Made by a program: the position numbers and the translations under genes. Positions 24,101 to 39,100 of a stretch of 64,000 nt of DNA are shown here, in pieces (positions within the stretch are counted from its first letter, which is position 1; each line of letters starts with the position of its first letter). The stretch covers positions 6,888,501 to 6,952,500 of the forward strand of contig NC_081823.1 in the NCBI RefSeq assembly GCF_030704535.1. The letters are read 5' to 3'. Under the pieces are notes generated by a model that was not told where the DNA came from, searched no databases, and saw only the letters and a program-made list of their open reading frames with translations. Source of the DNA: Vitis vinifera (Eukaryota > Streptophyta > Magnoliopsida > Vitales > Vitaceae).

Positions 24101-27100
24101 GTCTTTGTGCCACTTCATGAAAAAATGCTGAGGGCTAGATATGTTACTGATCCACTCCATTCCACTCAAAACCCAAAAATGGGACCAGCATTATAAGTCA
24201 ACCTAAATCCTATTATGGAGTAAAACATAAAATGCCAAATGGTAAATAAATAAATAAAATTGCCATTATTGCCTTAAAATTTTAAATGGAAATTGCATGT
24301 AGTTTCTAATTTTATTATTTCACTTTTTGAGAAAGTATCTAGCACCCAAGTTGTACTGCAATGCTAATCTGGTAGCCCTTCCATCGAAATCACACTACAC
24401 AGATTTTTACAATCGAATGTCAAAGGTAAAAAATAAAATAAAACTAAACTTAAATCAAAGGAATTTCTTAGAAAAATCTTTTTATTGATTTAAATTGTCC
24501 CCAATTACACCTAAAACCAAGCTCTCTCTTTCTCTTACTTTCATTTCAATGATTTTTTCCTTTCACATTTTTCTTCCAACCAATTTGTCCAAGAACACCG
24601 TTGAACAAGTCTTCCACAGACCATCCATTGTGAATGTGCTCTTTCTCCACCTCAAACAAGAGATCTCACAAAGTGGCACATGCTCTATGAATAATATTCA
24701 TTGTAAAAAACTGATTGAAAGTGTTGATCAATGTTCATGAGAAAGACAAAACTTGATTTTAGACATAATTAAGGAAATTTTGAATGATTAACCATTCTTT
24801 TAAAGAATTTCCTTCAATGTAAATTCTTTACTGTTTTTTACCATCTGAATCCAACTAGTATGGATCTACATGGCTTAATTTTAATAGAAGGTTACACCAC
24901 ATCAACATGTTGACATGATACAAGAGAAGTACTGGATACTCCATCCCATTTCCCCCCTTTCAATTTTTAGTTATGGTGTAAAATAAAAGTTCAGCAAATA
25001 AGGATAAGAAATCTAAATGCAGTTAGTATCTCTAAAATGAATATTAATGAAAAGAACACATAAAAAATCAGCTTAACTTTATTTGCATTATGCAACACAA
25101 ATTTTCTAAGGAGTTAAGAAGAAGAAATATTTTAGTCACCTGGAACCATAACCAAGAGGCTGCACAATTTTCGTATCAAGGAGAGAATTCCATCAACATC
25201 AATCAGTATTTGAAAACCTACATGCAAATAACCAATTCATCAAACATATATCTAGGAATCTACATCATTGACAAAAAGTGGGGAAAAAATACAAAACAAA
25301 TTTTTGAAGAACAACAAAAACCTTGAATAAACAACATTTATGTTCAACATCTTTAATCATATAAAATCTAGTTAGATGGTTTTAAATGCAACTAATCATT
25401 TCAAGGAGAGAAATTAATTATGTTAAGAAGATGATGTGCAGCAGAGATGTAATGAACTAACCATCCATCAGGTCTAAGGTTTGTAAACATCCAAGTGCTG
25501 AGTCTATAAGTCCATCTGAATGAGAAACTAAACCACATACCAGAGCAACCTGATATATTGGAACAAGAATGAGTATGATGTATGTGATTAAATCAATTTG
25601 CACCATAACCAAAAAAAAAAAAAAAGCGAAAAATTACCTCTGCTGTCTCCAGATAAAGGTTCAACTGCTTAGGACAAGCTGAAATAGAAGGTATTGTAAC
25701 TTCACTGAATGCTATGCAGGATTTGACAAAACTAATATGTTTTTTGGCCTCTTTCATAGCTTTAATTGCTAAACAATTGCAGGAGTGAACAAGCGTTTCC
25801 TGAAAGGAATTGGAATGCTAAATGAATACTCGCAGGAAAAATGTATGGATTTTGATGGGAAGCCCACCTTCACCATAGACAATTGTGGTCTGGTTTCTAA
25901 AGCCAGGATTTCTCCCACAATGGTATCTTGCAAACACTATTTTAAGGAGAAAACCTTGTAACAGTTTCCATGCTAAATACAGGAAGCAAAATAAGCATTT
26001 TAACAACATTTGAGTGTTCCAAAAAATAAGTAACCCATGTGATTTCTTCTTTTTTTTTTTCCCTCTTTTTTGGCTCAGTAAACTGTTGGTCATTTTAGAA
26101 TTGCTTGCTGTACTTAAGGACTCTGTATCTATTTGTTAATCCAATTATCCTAGCAAAAAAATAAATAAATAAATAAACAAAATAAAATAAAAGAAAAGAA
26201 AAGAGTTTTTTTTTTAAATAAACAATCAAGCATTTCCACATCACTATCCCACATCTATATGCACAAAACTTTATCTGCCAGCAAATAATGTACATACCCC
26301 TCACTCTTACATACCAGGCAGTCTATCTTGAGCTCTAATATTTCATATATTTAGTACTCTTGATCATAAAAGTGTGAGGGATATCAATGATCTATTTTTT
26401 TTCAAATCCAGGAATGTAATAAATTTCGTCAAAGAGCAAGTCCCAAAGAGTCTAGTGTGATATTAAAAAAATATGTGAAATTCCAATAACGGGATCAGTT
26501 GCATGAGGAACTTTGAATATCTGCAAAGTTTAATGGCTGTAAAATACATAAAGATAACTCAAGATAAAGCTTAGTGAGCATCTGAATGTCTAATTAGTAT
26601 CACAAGTCATTAATGCTTCAATAATAACAGAAATTTGATGACTATGGGACACCAGTTGTGTCCTAATTAAATTATTGCCAGTGTGTTTCATTCTATGACA
26701 TACAATGATAAACACTGACATGTAACAAAAAACCCTAATGGGCATCATTCTTTCACATTTTGAAAAAGGAAAAGGAAAAAAAAATAAAAATGAGAAGAAA
26801 ACAAACCTTAAGTTCCTCTATGTTACTAAAAGCTCCACGGCATTCAACTAGAAATGTTAAATGGTGTTCCATCTCTATCCCATAATCAACCTTACAACAA
26901 ATCAAATTGAAAGCCATGAATAATCACACCTTCCAAAAATTTGAACAAGGCAAACACACACACCCACACTTCGAAGAAGTTACCATTTGGACAAAACGAG
27001 ATATTAGGCGTGCTGGCTGTTGATTATCATTATCCTTCATGTTAAACAAATCTATACCATCATGAAGAGACTGAGAGATTTCAAGAAGTAACTGTATGGT

Positions 27101-30100
27101 TGCTGGATCATGAATGTAACCATTCCTGCCCAACAAAATATGGATAAGATATAACTGCTCAACACTAAGAGATGGCATGAGTACTTTCAACATGACACAG
27201 GTATAATATTCACTAGTAACAAGGAAAAGGAAAATGGAAATCACAAAGTCATTTTCCTCCAAGATAGATGGCAGTCAACCTAGCTCAAGCAACACCATGT
27301 CATCAAAACAGGTAAATCATGGTCAAGAGGGGTTCCGTGCAGTGCAAAAATGCCAAGGAGATGGCTAGACCACACTAATTAGGATGTGGATATAAAGTTA
27401 CTAAACAAAAAATAATACCTTGTTGCAATATTGAGAATTTGCATATTGATGATGTTCCTTGAGCTTCCGTACATTACATCTAAGATCTCAACAAAATGGT
27501 TCTACAAAATAATCAATATAATTTTTTCACATCAGTAGTCCAATATTATACTTCTACTATGGTATCAAATTACAGAACCCAGAAATTAAAAGCAAATAAA
27601 CAAATCACTCATTTCTAAATCCTTAGTAAATTCAGGGTATGACCACAGCATAAAGGAGTTCGACAGGAGGCATACCAAAGCAAATATGTCTTCTAAGTTA
27701 TTAAAATGAGCAAGAAGCTTTGAAAAAATGGATTGCAAGCTTCCCAGTTCACTTTCATCAATCTCTTTATTGCATGCTCGCTTTGAAACACCTTCCAAAA
27801 TGGCATCCAGATAATTATCCTGGCATAAATTGATGGATAAGGAGGGAAGTAAGTCAAAATAGAAGATAAATAGCAATATATCCAAATTCAAAAGTTAGTT
27901 TTCAGGATTGTTAGCCTAGTATACATTGTCAGCTCATAACCTAACAGTTTAAGCTTTAGGAAAGTTGATAGCATAACACAGTATCAAAGCAGTAGTTAAC
28001 TAGAGGTTTTGAGTTCAAGTCTTTCCTACTGTTTATTTCCCCATTTATTTATCTGTAACTGCTACTGCTACTGTGAGGGATGTTGTTAGTCTCTTATACT
28101 AATTTGTTTCTCCACATTCAAGTAAGGGTCCACATGTAAGGGAGGGTGTTTGCCTGGCATACATTTTGGCATACATCCTAACTACTAAATAGATTCAAAT
28201 GAATCTGGTTATAATCCAAATATAGTAAAGGCAATAAAAGATTGAGTCCAGAAAGCACATCCAAAATTAACTTGACTCAAACAATGTTCCTACCCATTTC
28301 ATCGGCTAAATGAATCCCATCTTGCTATTAGTTCAATCTACAGTCCTATTTTCTATTTAATCACAGTAACCATGTTTTTTTCACAACCTGTGTCTTCATA
28401 GAGTTTCCCCTTGTCATATCACCTACACCTTGAGCCATATCACTCCTTATTGATGTAACTATTAGAGACCATTGAATGTGATGCAGATTCTCAATTAATG
28501 TCTTTCATATGACCTACAATCAGTGCAAACTCTATTTCTAATGTGTACAGTTGTGGTTCTACCCTTTCCTGTTGTCACACATCTGTCTCAATAACTTCTT
28601 TTTTACCATTCCCATCCCATGGGTATGTTCTTTCATGCCTAATCAACTGAAAATTCTAACAAATTAATTGTTAAGTGGCTAACTTATTGCTTCAATAATT
28701 CAATTCCATAAGCAACCAAACCTTCTTCTTCCCTAACTAGACTTCTATGTCATGCTGGAGATTGCATGAGGCCATTTTCATCTTAAAGTCCTGAAATTTG
28801 CGAAAGAAATTGTGTTCCATCATCTTCCGAAGATGGTCAACCAGCCACAGCAAAGCATTTTATAGAATTTGCCATCTAATCAATTCAAAATATGCTTTCT
28901 CAGTATGAATGAAAGCTTATAAACTCCAAACACAAAGTTCAGTAGTCTAACCCAAGACATTTGCTGGTAGAACACACCTTGGTTTCAATGCTAGTCACTG
29001 TGGTATATGCAAAACCAGCAACTAACAGCAGATCAACTGTTAATCCATTGCCCCTTCCTCTTTTCTGTGTCTTACCCATGAGATAATTGATTTTTTTTTT
29101 TTTTTTCTCTTCATTACAAATAGAATTGCCTGGGTTTTCCTGCCAAAGTTGGGGGTGTTCCCCTTATGGCATTCAAGGCTTGAAGCAAGAAACAGAACAA
29201 GTTGGGGAAGTTACGGAGCAACTTCTAGTGCTCCAGATACAATCATTAGTACTATATACACTGAGTGTACCCAAAATAATGTTATATTTTAATAGATATA
29301 TAAACATAAAAGCACTTGATCAATTATAGTTAACTAACATAAATAATTAAGAAAAATATCTAGTATAAATTTCTGAAAAACGTTCTAGAAACTTCAAAGC
29401 AAGCTTTGAACTTTATGCAGTCCTGTACTTGGTTACCTTATTATTCTCAAACAAGTTTCTCCACCACGTTGAATTTGAAGGAATTCGTTTAGCAGTTATT
29501 TTGGGACTCAAATTTTAATCATGTCATGATAACTTTATCATGGAGAAGTCACATGGTATAAATTACCTTTATGCTGAGATATTAAAGCTTTTTAAATTTG
29601 CATGCTAGTCCTAACATTTAACAAAAGAAGTGAGGATGAACATTCAAAAACATAAATTTTTGTGGAATTCTCTTTTGAGATGTTGAACATTTTTGGTGGT
29701 GCAACTTGTTTTGAAACAAGAATGAGAAAACCAAAAAGAGTGACTCTTTGGTCACCTTATGATGTCAGCATGTGATCCATATTTCTCTTGGAGGAAGTAG
29801 AAATCCTAGTAGCACCTAGAGGAAGAAATGTCATCATAAGAAGTATGCTTTTCCAGCACACCATTGGTTTTAATCTAGTTTATTTGTCAGGGAACCACAG
29901 GTGGTAGCAAGAGTAAGGAAATTTCTGCATAATATGTAAGTCTAAACGCTGACCTGAAAATCTACAGTTGCAGAAACAGATCCGTTTTGTGGCCACATAA
30001 AAAGAAATTACCAAAAGTGTGAATTTCAATTAAATGCATTACAGCTTAGAGAATCATCAGACAAAGACATCCTAAAACAAAGCTGTACAAGAACAACACA

Positions 30101-33100
30101 ACATAAAAGCTGGTTCAGAAGATTTAAACAAAATACAAACAAATGGGCTGCAAGTCACAAGCCACTCAAACTTACCATCTGATTTTGAAGAACAATATCC
30201 ACATAAGAATCCACCACTTTCAGGTATTCATCAAGACAATTAAATTGGGCAACAACCTGAAAAAGTAGATGTTATCAAATAAACAATGAGCTTTCAAAAA
30301 TATTTGAGCATGAAATTCTGGCACATTTAGAAAAATGAATCTAATGAAGCTCTAATTCAATGAACAAAAATGTTTAACACTTTAAAGATATAAATAGTCA
30401 TTGCATCCACCACAAGATCTTGGGATGTAGATTGTTCTAATGATATGAATACTATGGGAAAAAAATGTCCTAAGGCTATTTGACAAGTGCATAGGTAGTC
30501 CACAATGGTTTAGCATCAAACTACTAACCAAAATTTACATTTTTTAATAGATACTGCAGACTGGAACTAGGACTAGACAAGCTCTTGTTTTTTGGATTTG
30601 AATCTGTTTCTGTTTCCGGTGATGAAATAATGCTGTGACATCATAGATTAGGCCACCCTAATTTTCCTTACTCAAAAAACTTGTTTCCATCGTTATTAAA
30701 AAATAAAGACCCACTTTCCTTTCAACGTAAAATTTGTCGAATTGCCAAACATACCTGTGATTCTTTTCTTCCAACAACCATACAAATCATCAAGGCCTCT
30801 TTTTGTTATCCATAGCAATATTTGGGGACCATCTAAGGTAACTAATATTTTAGGCACTAAATGGTTTGTAACTTTTATTGATGACCACACAAGGCTTTGT
30901 TAGGTATACCTTTTAAAAGAAAAATCTGAAACTTGCAAAATATTAAAACCTTCCATTCAATGATTAAAACCCAATTTCACACACAAATCCAAGTCCTTAG
31001 GAGTAACAACAGTCAGGAATATTTCCATTCTATTTTAGGAGGTTATTTAAAACAAAATAGCATCATTCATCAAAGTTCTTGTGTCAATACACCTCAGCAA
31101 AATGGCCTTGCCAAGGGAAAAAACTATCACCTCTTAAAAGTTGCTCGATCCCTCATGTTTACCATGTGCGTACCCAAATACCTGTGGGGAGAAGTTGTCC
31201 GACATGCTGTCTGATTAACTGACTCCCGAGCTATGTCCTTTAGTATCATACACCTGTGTCCGTCCTCATTGAGTCTTAGCCCAGAATTTAGATCACTCAA
31301 CTCCTTACCCTTGAAAACATTTGGATATTTGGTCTTCATCCATGTTCATTACCAAAATAGAAGCAAACTCAATCCATGAGTCATCAAGTGCGTGTTTTTG
31401 GGATACTCTCTAGCCAAAAGGGGTACAAGTGTTTTTCTCCAATCATAAAGAGATTTTCTGTTTTCAATGATGTTACTTTTTTTGAGTCCTAACCGTACTT
31501 TTCTACTAAGATTATTCAGGGGGAGAACCTTGAGAGTGAAGAGGGTTTCAGGGAATTAAAATCACAGCCTAGTAGTATCCCATCTGCCCCTGAACAACCT
31601 GAGTCTAGAAATCAACCTGAATCCGAATCCATAGAACTACCTAATTCCACTCATCTCAATCCAGTTGAGCCTACTATATCACTAACTCAACACATTTCCG
31701 AAACATGGGGAGATCCGGAGAGACAAGAGCTTTGTGTCTATAGTAGAAGGATTAAACCTCAAAGGCAGCTGCCTATCATGGAACCACACTGTCAAAAGCC
31801 TGAACTGAGTGTGACAGATTTGCAAAACAATCCAGGTATTTTAGATTCTGCCCACAAAAATTCAAATCAATATATCTCTGAAACTAGATTTGCCTATAAC
31901 CCTTAGGAAAGGTGTAAGATCTTGCATTATGCATCCCATATCCCACTTTGTGTTGTATAAAGGTTTATCTTCTTCTTTTCAAGACTTTAATACTAACATT
32001 TCTTGTGTTGAGATTCCAAGGTCTATACAAGAGGCCCTAACTGTCTCTAAGTGGAAAAATGCAGTTTAGGAGGAAATGAAGACATTGAAAAAAGAAATAA
32101 TACCAAGGAACTTCTTTAATTGCCAAAAGGGAAAACTACAATGGACTGTAAATGGGTGTTCACCATCAAATACAAATCATGCGGGACATTTGAGAGGTAT
32201 AAAGCATGTTTGGTTGCTAAAGGTTTCACTTAAACATATGGGATAGATTACCAAGAGACATTTGCACCGATTGCAAATTAAACACTATACAAGTCCTCTT
32301 GTCACTAACAACCAACCTAGACTGGCCTCTTCAACAGTTAGATGCCAAGAATGCATTACTAAACAGAGAACTGAATGAGGAAGTTTATATGGACTCGCCA
32401 CCATCATTTGAAGACAATGGAAGAAATAATCTTGCCTACAAGTTGAAACGGTTCCTTTACAGTCTGAAATAATTTCCCAAGGCATGGTTTAAGGGATTCA
32501 CCAAAACTGAAAAAAGATCACCATCCTTATAGTGTATGTTGATGATATATTTCTCATAAGGAATGATCTTGAGGAGATGGAAAGACTCAAAGGCTTTATG
32601 GCTAGAGAATTTGAAATTGAGGATCATGGACCCCCAAGGCACTTCCTTGGAATGGAAGTGAAAAGGAGCAGAAATGGTATTGTACTCTCTCAAAGAAAGT
32701 GTACTCTTAATTTACTGAAGGAAACCAGTATGCTCAGTTGCTACTGATACATCGATGGATCAAAATAAAAAATTGGAACACATAATAATGGGACTCCTGT
32801 GGACAAAGGTAGATATCAACGACTTGTGAGTGAGCTTATTTATCTTTCGCACACTCAACTGGATATTGCTTTTGCAATGAGTGTGGTAAGTTAGGTACAT
32901 GCACGCCCCTTGTGGAGAACATCTAGAAGCGATGTTTCAAATCTTGAGATATCTCAAAATGACACCTGGAAAGGGACTTTTCTTCAGGAATTAGAAGAGA
33001 GAAAATTAGAAGCCTTTACTAACATGAATTGGGTAGGATCAATCGAAGATAGGCAATCAATTTCAGTATCCTACACCTTTGTTTGGGGAAATCTTGTCAC

Positions 33101-36100
33101 ATGGAAAAGTAAGAAGCAGTCAGTGGCGACTAGAAGTAGTGTTGAAGCTAAGTTCAGAGTGATGGCTCTAGGGATTTGTGAACTGGTTTCGTTAAAAAGG
33201 CTTCTAGGAGAACTATGTGTGACTACAACTAATCCAATGTTGTAATACTGTTACAATAAAGCAGTCATTAGCATAGCACACAATCTCATTCACCACGATA
33301 GAACAAAACATGTGGAGGTAGACCGTTATTTCATAAAAGTTAAGATCAAAGGAGGGATGCTTAACGTGGAGTATGTGCCTACAAGGGAACAGGCAGTAGA
33401 CATCCTAACAGAGGGACTACCTCATCAGAACTTTGATGAGCTCACAAGCAAGCTGAGCCTACTGGACATATACTCCCCAGCTTGAGGGGGAGTGTTGACG
33501 AGGAGTTGGAGATAACTCCAAATAAACTCTAGCCAATTATCAACTAATTATTCGGTTACTTTATTAGAGTATTTATTTGTTTTTTTATTTTAAATAGAGA
33601 CATGTAACCACCTAGTCTTTATTCTTCTGTTTCATGGTTTCCTAGTCCTTAGGAATATTTTATTTCTTCGTAATTATCTTCCTGTATAGACTACCTACTT
33701 ATTTAGGACTTGCATTCTCAATAAAATATAGAATAGAGAGTTGCATTTCCTCTCTGATTTCATCATCCTTGCATCAAACTCTTGCCACCTGAGCAAGACC
33801 TCAATGGCTATATTCAATTATATTCTTCTAGCTCATCCAGCATTTTTGCTCGACAGATTTGCCCATTCTCACAGAGAAAAACTTGGAAGTCTTTCTGCAC
33901 TCCAAGGATATAAAAGGAAGCTAATAGAACATACATAGGCTAGTCTCCTAGTGTCTGGTGATACTCTAAAACCATGGGGAAGAGCAAACATATGAAGGGC
34001 AAGTGAAAATTCACTAATGTGTCACTAGTTTGCCACAAATATATGAAAGATGTGGGGTAAACAAACTACCTTGGTGAAGACCAAGGATGAAATAGTAAGT
34101 GCATTGACAAATCCAAAACAAACAAACAATTAGACCAAATATAATTGGAGATAGGACCTACGTAGAGAAAAAATAGACAATATCATGAAGACTTGAGAAA
34201 CATTTATTTTGATAGGTAAAAAAACAAGTCAGACCAGAAACACGCATGCAATGAGCGCAAACAACTGGAATTCTGAACATAAAACAAGTCAGACCAGAAA
34301 CATCTGAATACCTGAATAACTTTATCAATAATGGCATTGATCATGTCCATTTGAGATCCCCTTTCACCCAGTCTGAATCCAAGCAACCTATAATTTAAAC
34401 ACTGCATATTTAAAAGTTATGACTGTCTCAAAGGGAGCAATTACAAAACAGAACACAGCTTTGCTATAAAGGTAAGCATGTGTGCATGACATGAGAATCA
34501 TATGAACAATACCTGATCAAAAGAATAGTCATTGCAGGACTCAATGAGATGAAGAATCTCTGTAGCATTAGAACTGACTACTTCAGTTGGAAGTTCCTTG
34601 AGTAGATGATGGAGAATAATTGAAACAAATGGGAATTTTCCAAACAATTCTGATTCATTTCTCCCTAATCCAAGCTTCACAAGTATGTCACCCACTTGCC
34701 TCTTTCAATATATATTAGAAGCATGGTTAAGTATATTATTGACATCTAGAAAGTTTGCCACTAAAATGGTTTAAGAAACAAAGTATGACAGCCATATGTA
34801 ATTCCATAGCTCACCTGAGATGCATCCTTAAATATGCATTTCATAATATATTCAATGGTTGGTTCCATCAAACTGACAAGCAACCTTTTGTTTGCTGAAG
34901 AATTTCCATGTGTGGCCTCTTTTTCTGATATCATCCTCATTAATAAAATTTTGATGTCATTGATGCAAGATATCAGGTATCCTGTTATGAAATTGTCAAA
35001 CAAAGAACAGCATAAATTTCCACAAGAAACTTGGTGGTGTGTTATTGCATGGAGAGGTATATCAGATACTCAGTTGCAGAATTGCCCAACAAGCAATTTG
35101 GATGATTCTCCTCCAGATCTACATTTGTATCAATATTGTAATTATGCACATGCTTTGTATTTGTAAAGATTGAAAATGATTGTAAACTATGGGATTGTTT
35201 AAATTTTGAGGGAAAAAAAACAGGGAAAATAAATATAATCCATCCAGCCAATGCTGAAAAAAGGACAAAATGCAATTTTTTTTTACTCAACATGATACCA
35301 AAACCTACATGTAAAGGTTAAGATTCAAAACTCAAGCACATGACAGGTGATACATTGACATGCCAGTGTTATTTAAGATACTTTACCAGTCTAACTACAT
35401 CCAGTATTTGCTCTGTGTAGGTTAATAAACTGAATAACAAGCCAGAAGTATAAATGGTTCAGCACATGCACATAGAGTTATGGGCCAAATATTACAAATT
35501 ATTATTATTATTTTTTTTGTATACACAACTTAATCAAATGATAATAATTGGTAGTAGCTCAAAAAATAAGGCAATTCATGTATTAAAATTCTTAAGGTTT
35601 ACTAATCCAAACTTTAACTAGTATTTTTTGTTAATATTAATAGCTTATCTAAAAATAAATAATCTTACCAACAATGGTCCATAATAATACAAACATGCAA
35701 TAAATGAACATTTCTTCAACAACTGGATCGTATACAAATTGGATCTACTAAATATTTTATGGGTGTCTAGAATTGGTATAATCTCAATTGTTTTTGCAAC
35801 AATACAATTAAGCAATCATAGAGGATGTTTTCAGTCAAACTGGTAAAAATGTTGATCTTTAGGAGGGAAATCATACTTGATTACCCACTAAGGTTTGGTG
35901 ATATTCTACAGACACCCTCTGTTGTTTATGATATTATACTAACCTCCCCCAAGGTTTTGGTTGCCCTACTGTTAGTCAACCAAGAGTTCACTTACACAAT
36001 CTGCTGATGTCAACCAAAGTTTTCTCAAAATCTCACTTTACCTTTCCTTTAAATTCACTACAAATTAATATATAAATTAACCTTAATTAACTTCAAACAA

Positions 36101-39100
36101 AATAATTTAACCTTAAATTAATCTCTAAACTAATTCTAACTAAATCAAATCCTAATAACATTCTTCATCTTGCTCATCTTCTCTATCATGAAAACCTCAA
36201 TCTCTCTTCATCCACTTTAAGACTAACACCTAAAAATCCTCCTCTTCATGTCCATCTTCTCCATCGTAACAATGGTGTGTTGTGCTTTCTCCATCTGCTC
36301 CAGATGTGAGAGCTTGGCTTTTATCTTCATCAAGTTTATTGTGGTGAAGTCTTTCTTTGTAGTCTTGTCCAATCATTTTGACCCAATTCCTTTCCTCCCT
36401 ACTAATTTTGTTTGGAAATCTCGAGTCCCTCTTAAGGTCAAGTCCTTTGCTTGGTCAATGGCACACAAGAAGATAAATACCAATGATATGCTATAGTTGA
36501 GAAGATCCTACAAAGTCCTTAATCCTGATGTTTGTATGTTGAGTAATGTTTTACGTTGTCCATTGACTTTGGGGTTGTGACACAAATTATTTAGATTGGC
36601 TAAGTTGGATTGGCTTCCTCCTAGGAGTATTTGTGACATGATGACCATTGCATATAAGGGATTAGCAAGCTCCAATACAGGCATAATACTGTGGCAAACT
36701 GCTTCTTTGCCTTCGATTTGAGTTGTGTGGTGAGAAAGAAATGCTAGGATTTTTTAGGATAAGGCAAGGATTTCAAAAGTTTTTTAGGATATCATTCATT
36801 TCCTTGCTTCCTTTTGGGTCTCTTGCACCACAACTTTTAAGGGCATTCCCCTTAATGTAATTCAACTTGATTGGTTGTTAGTGTGTAGGCTTAAAGGTGT
36901 GGGCTAGCAAGGAGAGATTGTTATGTGTTCTTTCCATATGGTTTATGGTACACCACAGGTGTATAGGTTTACTTAGTATTTTGGAGGATCCAATTGTTTA
37001 GTTCACTGTTTTTGGGAGGATTTCTCATCCTTCTTTTGTACTTTTTAAATCCTTATTTAATATATTACATTGTTGTTTCTCATTAAAAAATAAAAAGGGA
37101 AAAACAGTGGTGTGTTGTGCTTTGCAAGACCCTCCCTTTTATCTTAATCCTTTAAAACCTTAATCATTCATTATCTTCATCACCATCTTCTTCATTTATC
37201 TTGCACATCTTTTTTTAGAGTTTCTCTGCATTGGGCATACCCACATGTTTTTCCATCTATTTTATGCTTTTTATGCTCTAGTAGTTGTGTGTCTATAATT
37301 TCCAGCAGCAATCATGGCCAACCTACTACTGTAAAGTCTGTTTTTCCCCAATTTTTTTCTCAAAATTTTTGCTTCTTTTGGAATTATTTCATAATTTCAA
37401 TTTAAAAAAAAAAATCTAGTGATTTCAATTATTTGGGGCTTAGGTTTGTTTAAGAACTTGGATGTTTGGGGTTTACAGCCTTTTGGTATAGAAAGATTGG
37501 TTGGAGAATTTTATGAAAGAAGAAGAAAATAAGAACAAAACTTTGTTTTCTTTTTCCCTTTGGTCTCCATTTAAGAAACAGTAGCCATGGCTGCTCTAAT
37601 GTCCCTTGTTTTTGTTTTCTACATTTCCTTTTTGTACATAAGACGAATTTGATTTTGGAAAAATTGAACCAGGGTCTTTTTCTTTTTATATGAAGAGTTT
37701 GATTTGCAAAAAGGAAAATAAGGAGAAGAAAGGGAATAATAGAACAGAAATATTAAAATAACTAAATAAATACAAATATAAATAAAAAAAGAAAAAAAAC
37801 AATGTTGTTTGGCCTTTACTGTGAGTGTGGACATTTTTTTCATTTCACATCTCTGTTAATGGAGGGGTCAAGGTACAAACTCTAACAGGAGAGGTCAATG
37901 TAATCTTGTAAACCACAGAGTATCCAAGAAATATCACAAAATATTAAGGGCTATACATTTAATTTTCTTCTTCCTTTTTCTTTCCCCTCTTTTAGGCATA
38001 TGGTAAAATGTTTATAATAATGCAATAGATAGGGCAGGAATTCACTTGGATTCAGTACTCCAATCTGGATTCAACATAGATGATGGACCAGAACCCACTC
38101 CATTTCATTCCCTGTGTATGATTACATGCAAGCTGGCAATTTTGAGCGTGTATTTGTACAAATGCATGTACAAGGAATACACAAATTACTTGGAGAATGT
38201 TTGTATGTGCATTAATGAAAAAGAAAATGTATACCTCTATCACATGTGGGCAATTTCTGTGCACAATGCACCATATACAGACGGCAATATGAAGATGCCA
38301 ATGGATCTGCTACACCTCTAGTCATCATAACCAATCGATTGAGATTGTTTATGGGTTGGTCATGCAAGAAACGACAGCAAGACAACATTGCTAGCTCTAA
38401 ATAACTGAAGAACAATAGGACATAAACAGCCAATAAAAAATAAACCCAAGAAAACTGAAATCAAACTTTAACAAGCGCAAAAATGACTAGTGCAAACCAA
38501 GGAAACAAAAGAAATTCAGTCAGAAAACTTAAGAGTTCCTAAAAGGATTCTTATTAAATTGTAACAATGTGTGTAAGAGGAACTTATGTTTATAATTATG
38601 AAAAACTAAAATAAAAAATAGTTGTTTTAAAACCATTTTCAGCATGAGTTACCTAGGTATGAATAAGGATATAATCCCTTAATATTTTTCATCTATGAAC
38701 AGATGCAGAGATATTTCCATCTGACCTAGATCCCCAATAGACCACACACATAACATACATCAGCAAATAAAAGTATGAGCCAAAATTTCAGGCTATATGC
38801 CTATGTCAATGAACAATGAACAATGTTACATGAAAAGCATCCTTGAAGCACCTAGAGATATTGAGATCGAAGAATATAGAGAATATAAGGAATGAAACCA
38901 AGCATATAAGGACTTCACATGCGTGGAAGAAGCTCTCGAATGGAACCAATTTTGCAGAACCAGTTGTTGCAAGTTTCTTTGGCATCGAGGCAAATATCGC
39001 TTGCCTCAAAGCTCTCTGCATAAAAGAAAATTAGGTTTCAGGCAAAACTTTCTAAATGTCACAATAATAAACACAATCAACAATATGTGAAAATCTTATA

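Noticed and set aside
24000..24120. Possible tRNA-derived SINE (gcaagttcgagtctttgtgcc resembles a B box)
   Set aside because: No convincing A box at the right distance, no poly(A) tail and no target-site duplication; the word also occurs in TRIM interiors.
34221..34302. Two copies of aaaacaagtcagaccagaaa as a further LINE micro-insertion
   Set aside because: The repeat is perfect, but the intervening sequence has no poly(A) or poly(T) tail, so it looks like a simple local duplication next to the exon 10 donor.
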